From NCBI RefSeq assembly GCF_040049275.1, contig NZ_JBDZDT010000001.1, positions 496,001 through 560,000 of the forward strand: 64,000 nt of DNA. Reading direction: 5' to 3'. How positions within the stretch are numbered: the first letter of the stretch is position 1; each line of letters starts with the position of its first letter. Positions 55,307-63,365 of the stretch are shown here, one piece after another. The translations under genes and the position numbers were made by a program. The notes below the pieces were generated by a model. That model did not search any database, was not told the origin of the DNA, and saw only the letters and a list, made by a program, of their open reading frames with translations. The stretch comes from Aquabacter sp040049275 (GTDB lineage: Bacteria > Pseudomonadota > Alphaproteobacteria > Rhizobiales > Xanthobacteraceae).

Positions 55307-55776
55307 CAGGCGCGCGCGTCGCTGCGGCCCATCAGGCAGATGAGGGTCTGTGTGGCGGTGGCGCAATGGGTGCGCTCGGCACCGCGTTCGGCGTAGACGT
55401 CGATCTTCACGATGGTGAGCGTGCGCCCGGAACGCACCACCTCGCCCACCGCCACCAGCCGCTCGCCGCGGCCGGGCGCCATGATGTTGATCTTGTACTC
55501 CACCGTGAGCACGGTGGCGTCAGCTGGGAACAGCGTGAAGGCCGCATAGCCTCCAGCGGTGTCCGCAATGGCACCGACCGCGCCGCCATGGAAGAAGCCG
55601 TGCTGCTGGGTCTCGTGCTCCGCATAAGGCAGGATCACTTCCGCCCGCCCCGGCGCCACATCCCCCAATTGCGCGCCCATATGCGCCATGAACGGCTGCC
55701 GGGCGAAGCTGTCGCGCACCCGGCGCTCATAGTCGGGGTCAGCAGGCGTGAAGGCGGGCGCGGCGGGAAGGGTCAT
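55306..55776 (-). CDS. PaaI-type acyl-CoA thioesterase (hotdog fold)
   Basis: A 156 residue hotdog-fold protein. The catalytic/CoA region is QHGFFHGGAVGAIADTAGGY, with HGG conserved, and YKINIMAPGRGERLVAVGEV follows. Such enzymes hydrolyse aryl- or acyl-CoA esters that would otherwise accumulate. The ATG at 55776 was chosen because the longer frame only reads through the palindromic element upstream. It is coupled to sfsA. Confidence 0.9.
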   Translation of the reverse strand: MTLPAAPAFTPADPDYERRVRDSFARQPFMAHMGAQLGDVAPGRAEVILPYAEHETQQHGFFHGGAVGAIADTAGGYAAFTLFPADATVLTVEYKINIMAPGRGERLVAVGEVVRSGRTLTIVKIDVYAERGAERTHCATATQTLICLMGRSDARA

Positions 55777-55844
55777 GGCGGGGTCCGGGCAGGGATTGCC
55801 CGCATAGAGACGCAAGGGAGCGCCGGAGGCAAGGGTAAGGCTTT

Positions 55845-56048
55845 TTGTCCTGGGCGCATGCAACGACGCATCGCGTCGTGGAATGCGACCCGGGACCCAG
55901 CGCAAGGCACCGCCGAAGGCGCTTCACCCCGCCGGCGCCGCCACGCGGCGATGGCGCAAGGCGCTGGTCGCGGGTTGACGGCTTCGCCGAGGTTTTGCGC
56001 TGGGTCCCGGCTCTGCGTTCGCGCTCCGCGCTCACTTGGCCAGGACAA
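55845..56048. repeat. ~200 bp palindromic dispersed element, copy 2
   Basis: The ends are TTGTCCTGGGC (55845) and GGCCAGGACAA (ending 56048). The interior matches copy 1 over most of its length, including CAGCGCAAGG, GCCGAAGGCGCTTCACCCCG, GCGGCGATGGCGCAAG and GACGGCTTCGCCGA, and ends with GCGCTGGGTCCCGG. The outer arms differ more. It lies between the FAH and thioesterase genes, both read on the minus strand. Confidence 0.8.
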
Positions 56049-56054
56049 AAGCCT

Positions 56055-56828
56055 TCACTGCACGAACAGGTTCTTCAGCGTCCCGATGCCGTCGATGGAG
56101 ACCTCCACCTCGTTCACCGCCTCCTTCATGGAACCGACCCCCAGCGAGGTGCCGCAGGCGATGAGGTCGCCGGGATGGAGCGTCATGTCGCGCGAGAGCA
56201 TGGCCACCAGCTTGTGCGGCGGGAAGATCATGTCGGCAAGCGGATAATTCTGCCGCTCGGCGCCGTTCAGCACCGTGCGCACATGGGCGCTTTGCGGCGG
56301 GGCGGCAGTGGTGATGATGGGGCCGAACGGTCCGTAATCATCGAACCCCTTCGCCCGCGCCCATTGCGGGAAGGTGGGGTCCTTGTTGAGGATGTCAGCA
56401 GCCGTGATGTCGTTGACGATGGTGTAGCCGAAGATGTGGGCGCCGGCCTCGTCCTCGGAAATGTTCGCGCAGGTCTTGCCGATGACGATGCCCAGTTCGC
56501 CCTCATAGACGGTCTTGCCGTCATAGGCCGGCGGGCGGCGCACGGTGGCGCCGGGGGCGGCGGCGGTGGTGGGCGCCTTCAGGAGATAGAGCGGCTCGGC
56601 CGGCTCGGCGACGCCGAGCTTGGCGGCAAGGCCATGGAAATTGTTCCAGAGCGCGATGATCTTGGAGGGCTGACACGGCGCCTCCAGCGTGACGTCGGAC
56701 AGCGCAACCCGCGCGCCGGTCGCGTGCGCGCCATTGAACATGCAGCCCTCGTGGACGGTGATTTCCTCGCCGTCCAGCGTGCCGATGCCGGAAATCTTCT
56801 CGCTGGTGAAGCGGACCCAGTTTGCCAT
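56055..56828 (-). CDS. Fumarylacetoacetate hydrolase family protein
   Basis: A 257 residue enzyme of the FAH/HpaG group. The metal ligands lie in YEGELGIVIGK (two Glu) and IVNDITAADI (Asp). The end LIACGTSLGVGSMKEAVNEV is also typical. Members hydrolyse or decarboxylate 2-oxoacid-like compounds from aromatic catabolism; the exact substrate is not clear. GGGAGG lies eight bases before the ATG. It ends next to the second palindromic element. Confidence 0.9.
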   Translation of the reverse strand: MANWVRFTSEKISGIGTLDGEEITVHEGCMFNGAHATGARVALSDVTLEAPCQPSKIIALWNNFHGLAAKLGVAEPAEPLYLLKAPTTAAAPGATVRRPPAYDGKTVYEGELGIVIGKTCANISEDEAGAHIFGYTIVNDITAADILNKDPTFPQWARAKGFDDYGPFGPIITTAAPPQSAHVRTVLNGAERQNYPLADMIFPPHKLVAMLSRDMTLHPGDLIACGTSLGVGSMKEAVNEVEVSIDGIGTLKNLFVQ

Positions 56829-56868
56829 GTCATCCTCCCGCGGCAGCGCCGTCGAGAGGACGACCGGC

Positions 56869-57069
56869 CTACCGCCTGTTCAAGGACTCCAGGAGCTCGC
56901 GGTGGCGCCGCTCCTGATTGTCCGAATTGACCACCATGACGGCCCAAATGGCCGCCGGCAGCCAGCCGATCAGCGTGATCTGAAGGATCAGGCACAGGAT
57001 TCCCTGGAATATGCGGCCTCGAAGCATGAGAGCCAGCCAGGGCAACAGCACCGCAACCGCGTACATCAT
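56869..57069 (-). CDS. YqaE/Pmp3-family small membrane protein
   Basis: A 66 residue protein with two TM segments: MYAVAVLLPWLALMLRGRIF and then LCLILQITLIGWLPAAIWAV, with a charged tail. This is the plan of the Pmp3/YqaE family, linked to membrane potential and salt stress. GGGGGAGAG lies just before the ATG at 57069; the longer frame upstream lacks hydrophobic sequence. It is about 40 bp upstream of the FAH gene. Confidence 0.87.
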   Translation of the reverse strand: MMYAVAVLLPWLALMLRGRIFQGILCLILQITLIGWLPAAIWAVMVVNSDNQERRHRELLESLNRR

Positions 57070-57215
57070 TCCAACTCTCCCCCGACGGAAGAACGGACAT
57101 AATGTAGGTTGGCGACACGCAAGTGAAAGGGGCGCACGCGGCTTCAGGGGGGCTTCGCCCGCATCCCGGCCGGACATCTCTGCGGCCCTATGCCCACAAG
57201 GAGCGTTTTAGGAAA

Positions 57216-57240
57216 GGGAACGGCGCAAAGCGCCGTCCCC
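57216..57240 (-). terminator. Candidate terminator of frc (first copy)
   Basis: GGGACGGCGC and GCGCCGTTCCC pair around a TTT loop on the minus strand, 32 bases after the frc stop codon. TTTCC follows, which is a weak T-run. Confidence 0.5.
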
Positions 57241-57271
57241 GATGTTAGCTACACGAGCGTCCGAGCAAAGC

Positions 57272-58522
57272 TCAGACGGCGCGGGCCGCGTGCAGTTCCT
57301 TGATCTGCTCGGCGTCGTAGCCGAGCTGGGCAAGAACCTCGTCCGTGTGCTCGCCGAGCAGCGGCGAACCTGTCACTTCCACCGACATGTCGGAGAACTT
57401 GATGGGGCTGCCGACGGTGAGATACTTGCCGCGCTCCTTGTGATCGACCTCAACGATCGTGCCGCTCTCACGCAGCGACGGGTCGTTGGCGATCTCCTTC
57501 ATGGTGAGCACCGGCGCGCAGGGGATGTCGAACTTGCGCAGGATATCCACCGCCTCGAACTTGGTCTTGTCGGCCAGCCAAGCCTCGATGATCCCGAAGA
57601 TCTCGAAGATCTTGTCCTGGCGGGCGAGCGCCGTGTTGTAGGCCGGATCGTCGATCCACTCCTCGCGGCCCAGCGCCTTGCAGATGGGCGCCCAGGCATG
57701 GCCCTGGATGGTGAAGTAGATATAGGCGTTGGGATCGGTCTCCCAGCCCTTGCACTTCAGCACCCAGCCCGGCTGGCCGCCGCCGCCCGCATTGCCGCCG
57801 CGCGGCACCACGTCCGAGAACTCACCGTGGGGATACTGCGGATACTCTTCCAGGTAGCCTACGCGGTCGAGACGCTGCTGGTCGCGCAGCTTCACGCGGC
57901 AGAGGTTGATGACCGCATCCTGCATGGACACGGCGACCTTCTGGCCCTTGCCGGTCTTGTTGCGGGCGTGCAGCGCGGTGAGGATGCCGATGGCGAGGTG
58001 CATGCCGGTGTTCGAGTCACCGAGCGCCGCAGCCGACACGGTGGGGGGGCCGTCCCAGAAGCCGGTGGTGGAGGCCGCGCCGCCGGCGCACTGCGCCACG
58101 TTCTCGTAGACCTTCAGGTCTTCATAATGGTGGCCGTCGGAGAAGCCCTTCACCGAGGCGACGATCATGCCCGGGTTCAGCTCCTTGATGTGCTCCCAGG
58201 TGAAGCCCATGCGGTCGAGCGCGCCGGGGCCGAAATTCTCCACGAGAACGTCGCTCTCCTTGATGAGCTTCGTCAGCACTTCCTTGCCCGCCGGGGTCTT
58301 GGTGTCCAGCGTCAGGGAGCGCTTGTTGGAGTTCAGCATGGTGAAGTAGAGCGCGTCGGCATTTGAGATGTCGCGCAGCTGCGAGCGGGTCACATCACCC
58401 GAGCCGGGGCGCTCCACCTTGATCACGTCCGCGCCGAACCAGGCGAGCAGCTGGGTGCAAGCCGGGCCGGCCTGCACGTGGGTGAAGTCGATAATCTTGA
58501 TACCGTCCAATGGCTTCGTCAT
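57272..58522 (-). CDS. frc: Formyl-CoA transferase (oxalate-specific), copy 1
   Basis: A 416 residue class III CoA-transferase that moves CoA from formyl-CoA to oxalate, making oxalyl-CoA. Gln17 (FTHVQAGP) and the catalytic Asp169 (ALGDSNTG) fall at the positions known for the Oxalobacter enzyme. The flexible glycine loop is intact in GNAGGGGQPGWVLKCKGWE. AAGGG precedes the ATG. A second frc gene and oxc lie upstream in the same direction; a hairpin follows. The canonical loop makes this the best candidate for the true formyl-CoA:oxalate enzyme. Confidence 0.94.
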   Translation of the reverse strand: MTKPLDGIKIIDFTHVQAGPACTQLLAWFGADVIKVERPGSGDVTRSQLRDISNADALYFTMLNSNKRSLTLDTKTPAGKEVLTKLIKESDVLVENFGPGALDRMGFTWEHIKELNPGMIVASVKGFSDGHHYEDLKVYENVAQCAGGAASTTGFWDGPPTVSAAALGDSNTGMHLAIGILTALHARNKTGKGQKVAVSMQDAVINLCRVKLRDQQRLDRVGYLEEYPQYPHGEFSDVVPRGGNAGGGGQPGWVLKCKGWETDPNAYIYFTIQGHAWAPICKALGREEWIDDPAYNTALARQDKIFEIFGIIEAWLADKTKFEAVDILRKFDIPCAPVLTMKEIANDPSLRESGTIVEVDHKERGKYLTVGSPIKFSDMSVEVTGSPLLGEHTDEVLAQLGYDAEQIKELHAARAV

Positions 58523-58682
58523 GTCGGTTCCCTTTCGAGCGTCTTAAAGTTGGTCCGGTGGGAGCCTCGGAAGGCCCGTCCCGGACGATTGTCACCCCTT
58601 GAGCCGCAGGCGCCCTTTGGGCGAGATGCTGCCTGCCGTCTGGTCTGGGGAGATTCCTGGCGGGCTGCGCAGCCCATCCGCC

Positions 58683-59105
58683 TCATGCGCCGTGCGTCTC
58701 CAGCTCCGAGAGGCGCTTGCGCAAGGCACGCTCCTCGTTCCAGCGTTGGGTTTCGTCGCGGATCACGGCGACGATGGCATCGGGCGCGGTGCCACCGGAT
58801 TTCAGCAGCGCCACCGTGAAGGCGATGGACATGGCGCGCCCGTCCTTGTGGGTCGCCGGCACGCGCAGGAGCTCAGTGCCGTAGCGGGTCACGCCCGTCT
58901 GCATGGTCTCGTGATAGCCATCCCAATGGCGCTTGCGCAGCCGCTCGGGAATGATGATGTCGAGGGACCGTCCGAGGGCCTCTTGCGTGCTGAAGCCGAA
59001 CATGCGCTCGGCCGCGGCGTTCCACAGCGTGATCGCGCCAGCAGCGTCGGAGACGACCACGGCGTCTCCGATCGCATGGACAAGCTCATCAAAATCAATC
59101 GCCAT
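58683..59105 (-). CDS. PAS-domain-only protein
   Basis: A 140 residue protein with one PAS domain (about 8-125): AVVVSDAAGAITLWNAAAER, FGFSTQEALGRSLDIIIPER and the HKDGRAMSIAFTVALLKSGG strand. A short helical C-terminus (ALRKRLSELETHG) may dimerise. There is no kinase, cyclase or DNA-binding part. A His in RKRHWDGY sits near where FixL-type PAS domains place their haem ligand, but this motif also occurs in many PAS domains without haem. It lies between two frc genes, so a role in tuning oxalate use is possible. Confidence 0.85.
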   Translation of the reverse strand: MAIDFDELVHAIGDAVVVSDAAGAITLWNAAAERMFGFSTQEALGRSLDIIIPERLRKRHWDGYHETMQTGVTRYGTELLRVPATHKDGRAMSIAFTVALLKSGGTAPDAIVAVIRDETQRWNEERALRKRLSELETHGA

Positions 59106-59211
59106 GGGCCTTCTCTAGCTTAGCAAGGGCAGCCGCGTTCTTGTCATCATCCACCGCGCGAAGGCCGGGGCCCGCGCGCGGCGCAGTCTTGTCTTCCGCC
59201 GAGCCTGAGGC

Positions 59212-60489
59212 TCACTCCGCCGCCATGCGCGCCGGCAGGCCGAGGGCGCCGGTGAGCTTGAGGGAGGAGATGCGCGCATCGTCGAAGCCGAGCACGCGGC
59301 TAAGGATTTCTTCGGTGTGCTCGCCGAGCAGCGGCGAGCGTTCCACGTCCACGTGATTGTCGGACAGCTTGATGGGGTTGCCCACCGTCACATAAGTGCC
59401 CCGCACCGGGTGCTCCACCTCCACCAGCGTGCCGGTGGCATAGAGCGAGCGGTCTTCGGCGATCTCCTTCATGGAGAGGATCGGCCCGCAGGGAATGTCG
59501 AACTTGTTGAGGATCTCCATGGCCTCGAACTTGTCGTGGGCCATGGTCCACGCCTCGATGCGCGTGAAGATTTCGTTCAAATGCGGCAGGCGCGCGGCGG
59601 CGGTGGCGTAGTTCGGGTCCGTCTTCCAGCCGGGCTCGCCGATGACGTCGCAGATCTTGGCCCAGACCGGGGCCTGGGTGATGAAATAGATGTAGGCGTT
59701 GGGATCCTGCTCCCAGCCCTTGCACTTGAGAATCCGGCCCGGCTGGCCGCCACCGCTGTCGTTGCCCGCGCGCGGCACGCTGTCGCCAAAGGGCACGCCC
59801 TCGCCGAACTGGCTGTATTCGGTGAGCGGCCCATGGGCGAGGCGCTGCTGATCGCGCATCTTCACGCGGCAGAGGTTCAGCACCGCATCCTGCATGGCGG
59901 CGAGCACCTTCTGCCCGCGCCCCGTATGCTCGCGCTGGAACAGAGCGGTGACGATGCCCAGCGCCAGATGCAGGCCCGTGCCGCTGTCACCGATCTGCGC
60001 GCCGGTCACGAGCGGCAGGCCGTCGCGGAAGCCGGTGGTGGAGGCGGCGCCGCCCGCGCACTGCGCGACGTTCTCATAGACCTTGCAGTCCTCGAACGGG
60101 CCGGCGCCGAAGCCCTTCACGGAGGCGAGGATGAGGCGGGGATTGAGTTCCTGGAGACGCTCCCAGGTAAAGCCCATGCGGTCCAGCGCGCCGGGAGCGA
60201 AATTCTCCACCAGCACGTCGCAGACCTTCACCAGCTCCTCCAGCACCTGCTTTCCCTCGACGGTCTTAGTGTCGAGGGTGATGGAGCGCTTGTTGGAGTT
60301 CAGCATGGTGAAATAGAGGCTGTCGGCATTGGGCACGTCGCGCAGCTGAGTGCGCGTCACGTCGCCCTCGCCCGGACGCTCCACCTTGATCACGTCCGCG
60401 CCGAACCAGGCGAGCAGCTGCGTGCAGGTGGGACCCGACTGGACATGGGTGAAATCCAGAATGCGAACGCCGTCTAAAGCCTTGCCCAT
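59212..60489 (-). CDS. Formyl-CoA transferase homologue, copy 2
   Basis: A 425 residue class III CoA-transferase, closely related to copy 1 over its length (for example LYFTMLNSNKRSITLDTKT). Gln17 is kept (FTHVQSGP), and the catalytic Asp168 is in QIGDSGTG. The glycine loop has Ser in place of the first Gly (NDSGGGQPG). It may therefore prefer a different acyl-CoA donor or acceptor, such as succinyl- or acetyl-CoA with oxalate, or be kept for dosage. It follows oxc and comes before the PAS gene. A 10 bp palindrome separates it from oxc. Confidence 0.9.
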   Translation of the reverse strand: MGKALDGVRILDFTHVQSGPTCTQLLAWFGADVIKVERPGEGDVTRTQLRDVPNADSLYFTMLNSNKRSITLDTKTVEGKQVLEELVKVCDVLVENFAPGALDRMGFTWERLQELNPRLILASVKGFGAGPFEDCKVYENVAQCAGGAASTTGFRDGLPLVTGAQIGDSGTGLHLALGIVTALFQREHTGRGQKVLAAMQDAVLNLCRVKMRDQQRLAHGPLTEYSQFGEGVPFGDSVPRAGNDSGGGQPGRILKCKGWEQDPNAYIYFITQAPVWAKICDVIGEPGWKTDPNYATAAARLPHLNEIFTRIEAWTMAHDKFEAMEILNKFDIPCGPILSMKEIAEDRSLYATGTLVEVEHPVRGTYVTVGNPIKLSDNHVDVERSPLLGEHTEEILSRVLGFDDARISSLKLTGALGLPARMAAE

Positions 60490-60562
60490 AAGAGCCTCTT
60501 GTTCCTCTCGGCACGCGCTTGAAGCGACGCTTGTTCTTGTGTCTTGAACCCTCTGGAATGTG

Positions 60563-60586
60563 CGGACGGGGCCGGAGCCCCGTCCG
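60563..60586. repeat. Perfect hairpin between oxc and frc copy 2
   Basis: CGGACGGGGC and GCCCCGTCCG pair perfectly around a CGGA loop. It sits 30 bases after the oxc stop. No T-run follows on the minus strand, so it may protect the oxc mRNA or reduce read-through rather than end transcription. Confidence 0.65.
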
Positions 60587-60615
60587 AAATGGCTGATGCC
60601 GGAAAAATGCGCAGA

Positions 60616-62355
60616 TCAGGACTTCTTTTTCACGACGCTCTGCGGATTGAGGTTGCCGATGCGGCCGCTCTCGGTGCCGGCCGCCGGGTCGATCACCGCA
60701 TTGATGAGGGTCGGCTTGCCGGAATCCATGGCCGCGTCGACGGCGCGCTTCAGTTCGTCGGGGGTCGTCACATTGACGCCCACGCCGCCGAAGGCCTCCA
60801 TCATCTTGTCGTAGCGGCTATCCTTCACGAACACCGTGGTGCCGGGATCCCGGCCCGTCGGGTCGGTGTCGAGGCCGCGATAGATGCCGTTATTGTTGAA
60901 GATGACGATGCAGACCGGCAGGTCGTAGCGGCAGATGGTCTCCACCTCCATGCCGGAGAAGCCGAAGGCGCTGTCACCTTCAACCGCGAGCACCGGCTTG
61001 CCGGTCTCCACCGCCGCGCCAACGGCGAAGCCCATGCCGATGCCCATCACGCCCCAGGTGCCCACGTCCAGACGCTTGCGCGGCTGGTACATGTCGATGA
61101 TGCCGCGGGCGAGGTCGAGGGTGTTGGCGCCCTCGTTCACGAGGATGGCGTCCGGGCGCTCCTTAATGACGGTGCGCAGGGCGCCGAGCGCGCTGTGGAA
61201 GTCCATGGGCGCCGAATTCTTCATCAGGCGCGGCGCCATCTTGGCGATGTTGTCTTCCCGCTTCGAATAGACGGTGTTGAGCCAGTCGGCCGAAGGGGCC
61301 TGCCAGCTGCCGTCGATGCCCGCGAGGAGGGCGGAGACCACCGAGCCGATATCGCCCACCAGCGGAGCGGCGATCTCGATGTTGGAGTCCATCTCCTTCG
61401 GCTCGATGTCGATCTGGATGAACTTCTTCGAGCCGGGCTCACCCCAGGTCTTGCCCTTGCCGTGGGACAGCAGCCAGTTGAGGCGGGCGCCGATGAGCAC
61501 CACCACGTCCGAATCCTTCAGCACCGTCGAGCGCGCAGCGCCCGCGGACTGGGGATGGGTGTCGGGCAGGAGGCCCTTGGCCATGCTCATGGGCAGGAAG
61601 GGGATGCCGCTCTTCTCGACGAGCTGGCGGATCTCATCGTCGGCCTGGGCATAGGCCGCGCCCTTGCCGAGGACGATGAGGGGGCGCTTTGCGCTCTTCA
61701 GCAGATCGAGCGCGCGCTTGACGGCGTCGGGGCCGGGGATCTGGGCCGGGGCCGCATCGATGACCTTCACCAGCGACTTGGCGCCGGCTTCCGCATCCAT
61801 CACCTGCGAGAACAGCTTGGCCGGCAGGTCGAGATAGACGCCGCCGGGACGGCCGGACACGGCCGCGCGGATGGCGCGCGCCACGCCGATGCCGATATCG
61901 GCGGCGTGCAGCACGCGGAAGGCCGCCTTGCACAGCGGCTTGGCGATGGCCAACTGGTCCATCTCCTCATAGTCGCCCTGCTGGAGGTCGACGATCTCGC
62001 GCTCGGAGGAGCCGGAGATCAGGATCATGGGGAAGCAGTTGGTGGTGGCGTTGGCCAGCGCGGTGAGGCCGTTCAGGAAGCCGGGCGCCGACACGGTCAG
62101 GCAGATGCCGGGCTTCTTGGTGAGGAAGCCGGCGATGGCGGCCGCGTTGCCGGCATTCTGCTCGTGGCGGAAGGAGATCACGCGGATGCCTTCGGCCTGC
62201 GCCATGCGGCCGAGATCGGTGATCGGAATGCCGGGCACGCCGTAAATGGTTTCGATGCCGTTGAGCTTGAGCGCGTCGATGACGAGATGGAAGCCGTCGG
62301 TCAGCTCCTGCTCGTGGGCCACGTTTGCATCAATGCTCTGTGCTAGTGCGGACAT
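60616..62355 (-). CDS. oxc: Oxalyl-CoA decarboxylase
   Basis: A 579 residue thiamine diphosphate enzyme that converts oxalyl-CoA to formyl-CoA and CO2, the energy-linked step of oxalate use. The ThDP glutamate is in SFRHEQNAGNAAAI. The cofactor motif runs GDSAFGFSGMEVETICRYDL to IFNNNGIYRG, whose Tyr is part of the active site. The C-terminus SVVKKKS is short and basic, as in characterised enzymes. GGGAG precedes the ATG by seven bases. It is 65 bp after the FCD regulator gene on the same strand. Confidence 0.97.
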   Translation of the reverse strand: MSALAQSIDANVAHEQELTDGFHLVIDALKLNGIETIYGVPGIPITDLGRMAQAEGIRVISFRHEQNAGNAAAIAGFLTKKPGICLTVSAPGFLNGLTALANATTNCFPMILISGSSEREIVDLQQGDYEEMDQLAIAKPLCKAAFRVLHAADIGIGVARAIRAAVSGRPGGVYLDLPAKLFSQVMDAEAGAKSLVKVIDAAPAQIPGPDAVKRALDLLKSAKRPLIVLGKGAAYAQADDEIRQLVEKSGIPFLPMSMAKGLLPDTHPQSAGAARSTVLKDSDVVVLIGARLNWLLSHGKGKTWGEPGSKKFIQIDIEPKEMDSNIEIAAPLVGDIGSVVSALLAGIDGSWQAPSADWLNTVYSKREDNIAKMAPRLMKNSAPMDFHSALGALRTVIKERPDAILVNEGANTLDLARGIIDMYQPRKRLDVGTWGVMGIGMGFAVGAAVETGKPVLAVEGDSAFGFSGMEVETICRYDLPVCIVIFNNNGIYRGLDTDPTGRDPGTTVFVKDSRYDKMMEAFGGVGVNVTTPDELKRAVDAAMDSGKPTLINAVIDPAAGTESGRIGNLNPQSVVKKKS

Positions 62356-62420
62356 CCGCTTTCTCCCGGAAAATCTTTAGCTGTACCGTTTCGGTCGCTT
62401 TCCCGTCTTCGCCACGAAGG

Positions 62421-63122
62421 CTATTCCGGAAAAACCCCGTGCTTCTCGACGTGGGCCGCAAGGCCCATCGTGTGTTCCCGCACCAGACGCTCGGACAGGT
62501 CGGAATTGCCGCCTTCCAGCGCGTCGATGATGGCCGTGTGCTCGCGGATGGAGGTCTCGGACCTGTTCTCCTGGCGGATCGACACCGCGCGGATGGCGCG
62601 CATGTGAAGGAACAGGTTCTGGGTCATGTCCACGATCAGGTTGCAGCCGCCCATGCGGATGATTGCCTGGTGGAAGGCGATGTTGGCCTGCGAGTATTCG
62701 TGCATGTGGGCCGCGAGCGGCTCCTTTTCGAACTCGTCGAACAGGCGGCGCAGGCCCTTGATGTCGGCGCTCGTGGCGCGGGTCGCGGCGAGACGCGCGG
62801 CCATGCCTTCGAGCGCGGCCCAGACAGTGATCATCTCGATGATCTGGCGCTTGGTCTTGCGCACCACGAAGATGCCCCGGCGCGGCACGGAGCGCACGAA
62901 GCCCTCCTGCTCGAGCACCGTCATGGCTTCGCGGATGGGGGTGCGCGACACGCCGAGATCTTCGGAGAGCTGACGCTCGTCCAGGCGGAATTCGGTGGTG
63001 GACCCGTAAATGTCCATCTCGGTGATTGCCCGCTTCAACGCATCGTAAGCCAGCATGCGAAGGCTGGAACTGGCTCCCAGCGGCTCCACATTCAGCTTTG
63101 GTGTGTCGGCAACCTGCTGCAC
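62421..63122 (-). CDS. GntR family regulator with FCD domain
   Basis: A 233 residue regulator. The winged helix covers about residues 22-90 (YDALKRAITEMDIYG; DERQLSEDLGVSRTPIREAM; PRRGIFVVRK). The FCD effector domain follows, with metal-ligand type His residues in HEYSQANIAFHQAIIRMGG and REHTAIIDALEGG. The GTG at 63122 was chosen because AAGGGAA lies just upstream and the remaining length fits the family. It probably senses oxalate or an oxalate-derived acid and controls oxc, frc and tctA. A dyad at 63177-63192 may be its operator. Confidence 0.9.
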   Translation of the reverse strand: MQQVADTPKLNVEPLGASSSLRMLAYDALKRAITEMDIYGSTTEFRLDERQLSEDLGVSRTPIREAMTVLEQEGFVRSVPRRGIFVVRKTKRQIIEMITVWAALEGMAARLAATRATSADIKGLRRLFDEFEKEPLAAHMHEYSQANIAFHQAIIRMGGCNLIVDMTQNLFLHMRAIRAVSIRQENRSETSIREHTAIIDALEGGNSDLSERLVREHTMGLAAHVEKHGVFPE

Positions 63123-63176
63123 GGTGTTCCCTTCCCTATGGCCGGCACCTTCTATCGGGCGCGCGCCGTCGGTGAA

Positions 63177-63192
63177 ATACTGTGTACTGTAT
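63177..63192. promoter_or_regulatory. Candidate operator upstream of the FCD regulator
   Basis: ATACTGTGTACTGTAT is an imperfect 16 bp dyad; 12 of 16 positions match its reverse complement. It lies about 55 bp before the regulator start, in the gap after tctA. FCD regulators often bind short AT-rich dyads of this size. Confidence 0.4.
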
Positions 63193-63303
63193 GCTAGCGC
63201 GCGACGCAATCCCCTCTGAGGGAAAGGCGCAAAGCGCTGCGAATGCTCGTTCCGCGTCTGTCTTGACCTTTGGGCAGGATGTGCCTGCCTCTCCCCCGGA
63301 AAA

Positions 63304-63346
63304 CCGCTTCGAGGGAAGCGGCCCGGCGCAATGTGGCGCCGGGCCG
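63304..63346 (-). terminator. Hairpin pair after tctA
   Basis: A strong stem CGGCCCGGCGC / GCGCCGGGCCG (63319-63329 with 63336-63346) is followed on the minus strand by a second one, CCGCTTC / GAAGCGG (63304-63321). There is no T-run, so termination may be Rho-dependent or the structures may mark an mRNA end. Confidence 0.45.
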
Positions 63347-63365
63347 TCGTCTTACTTGGCCAGCC

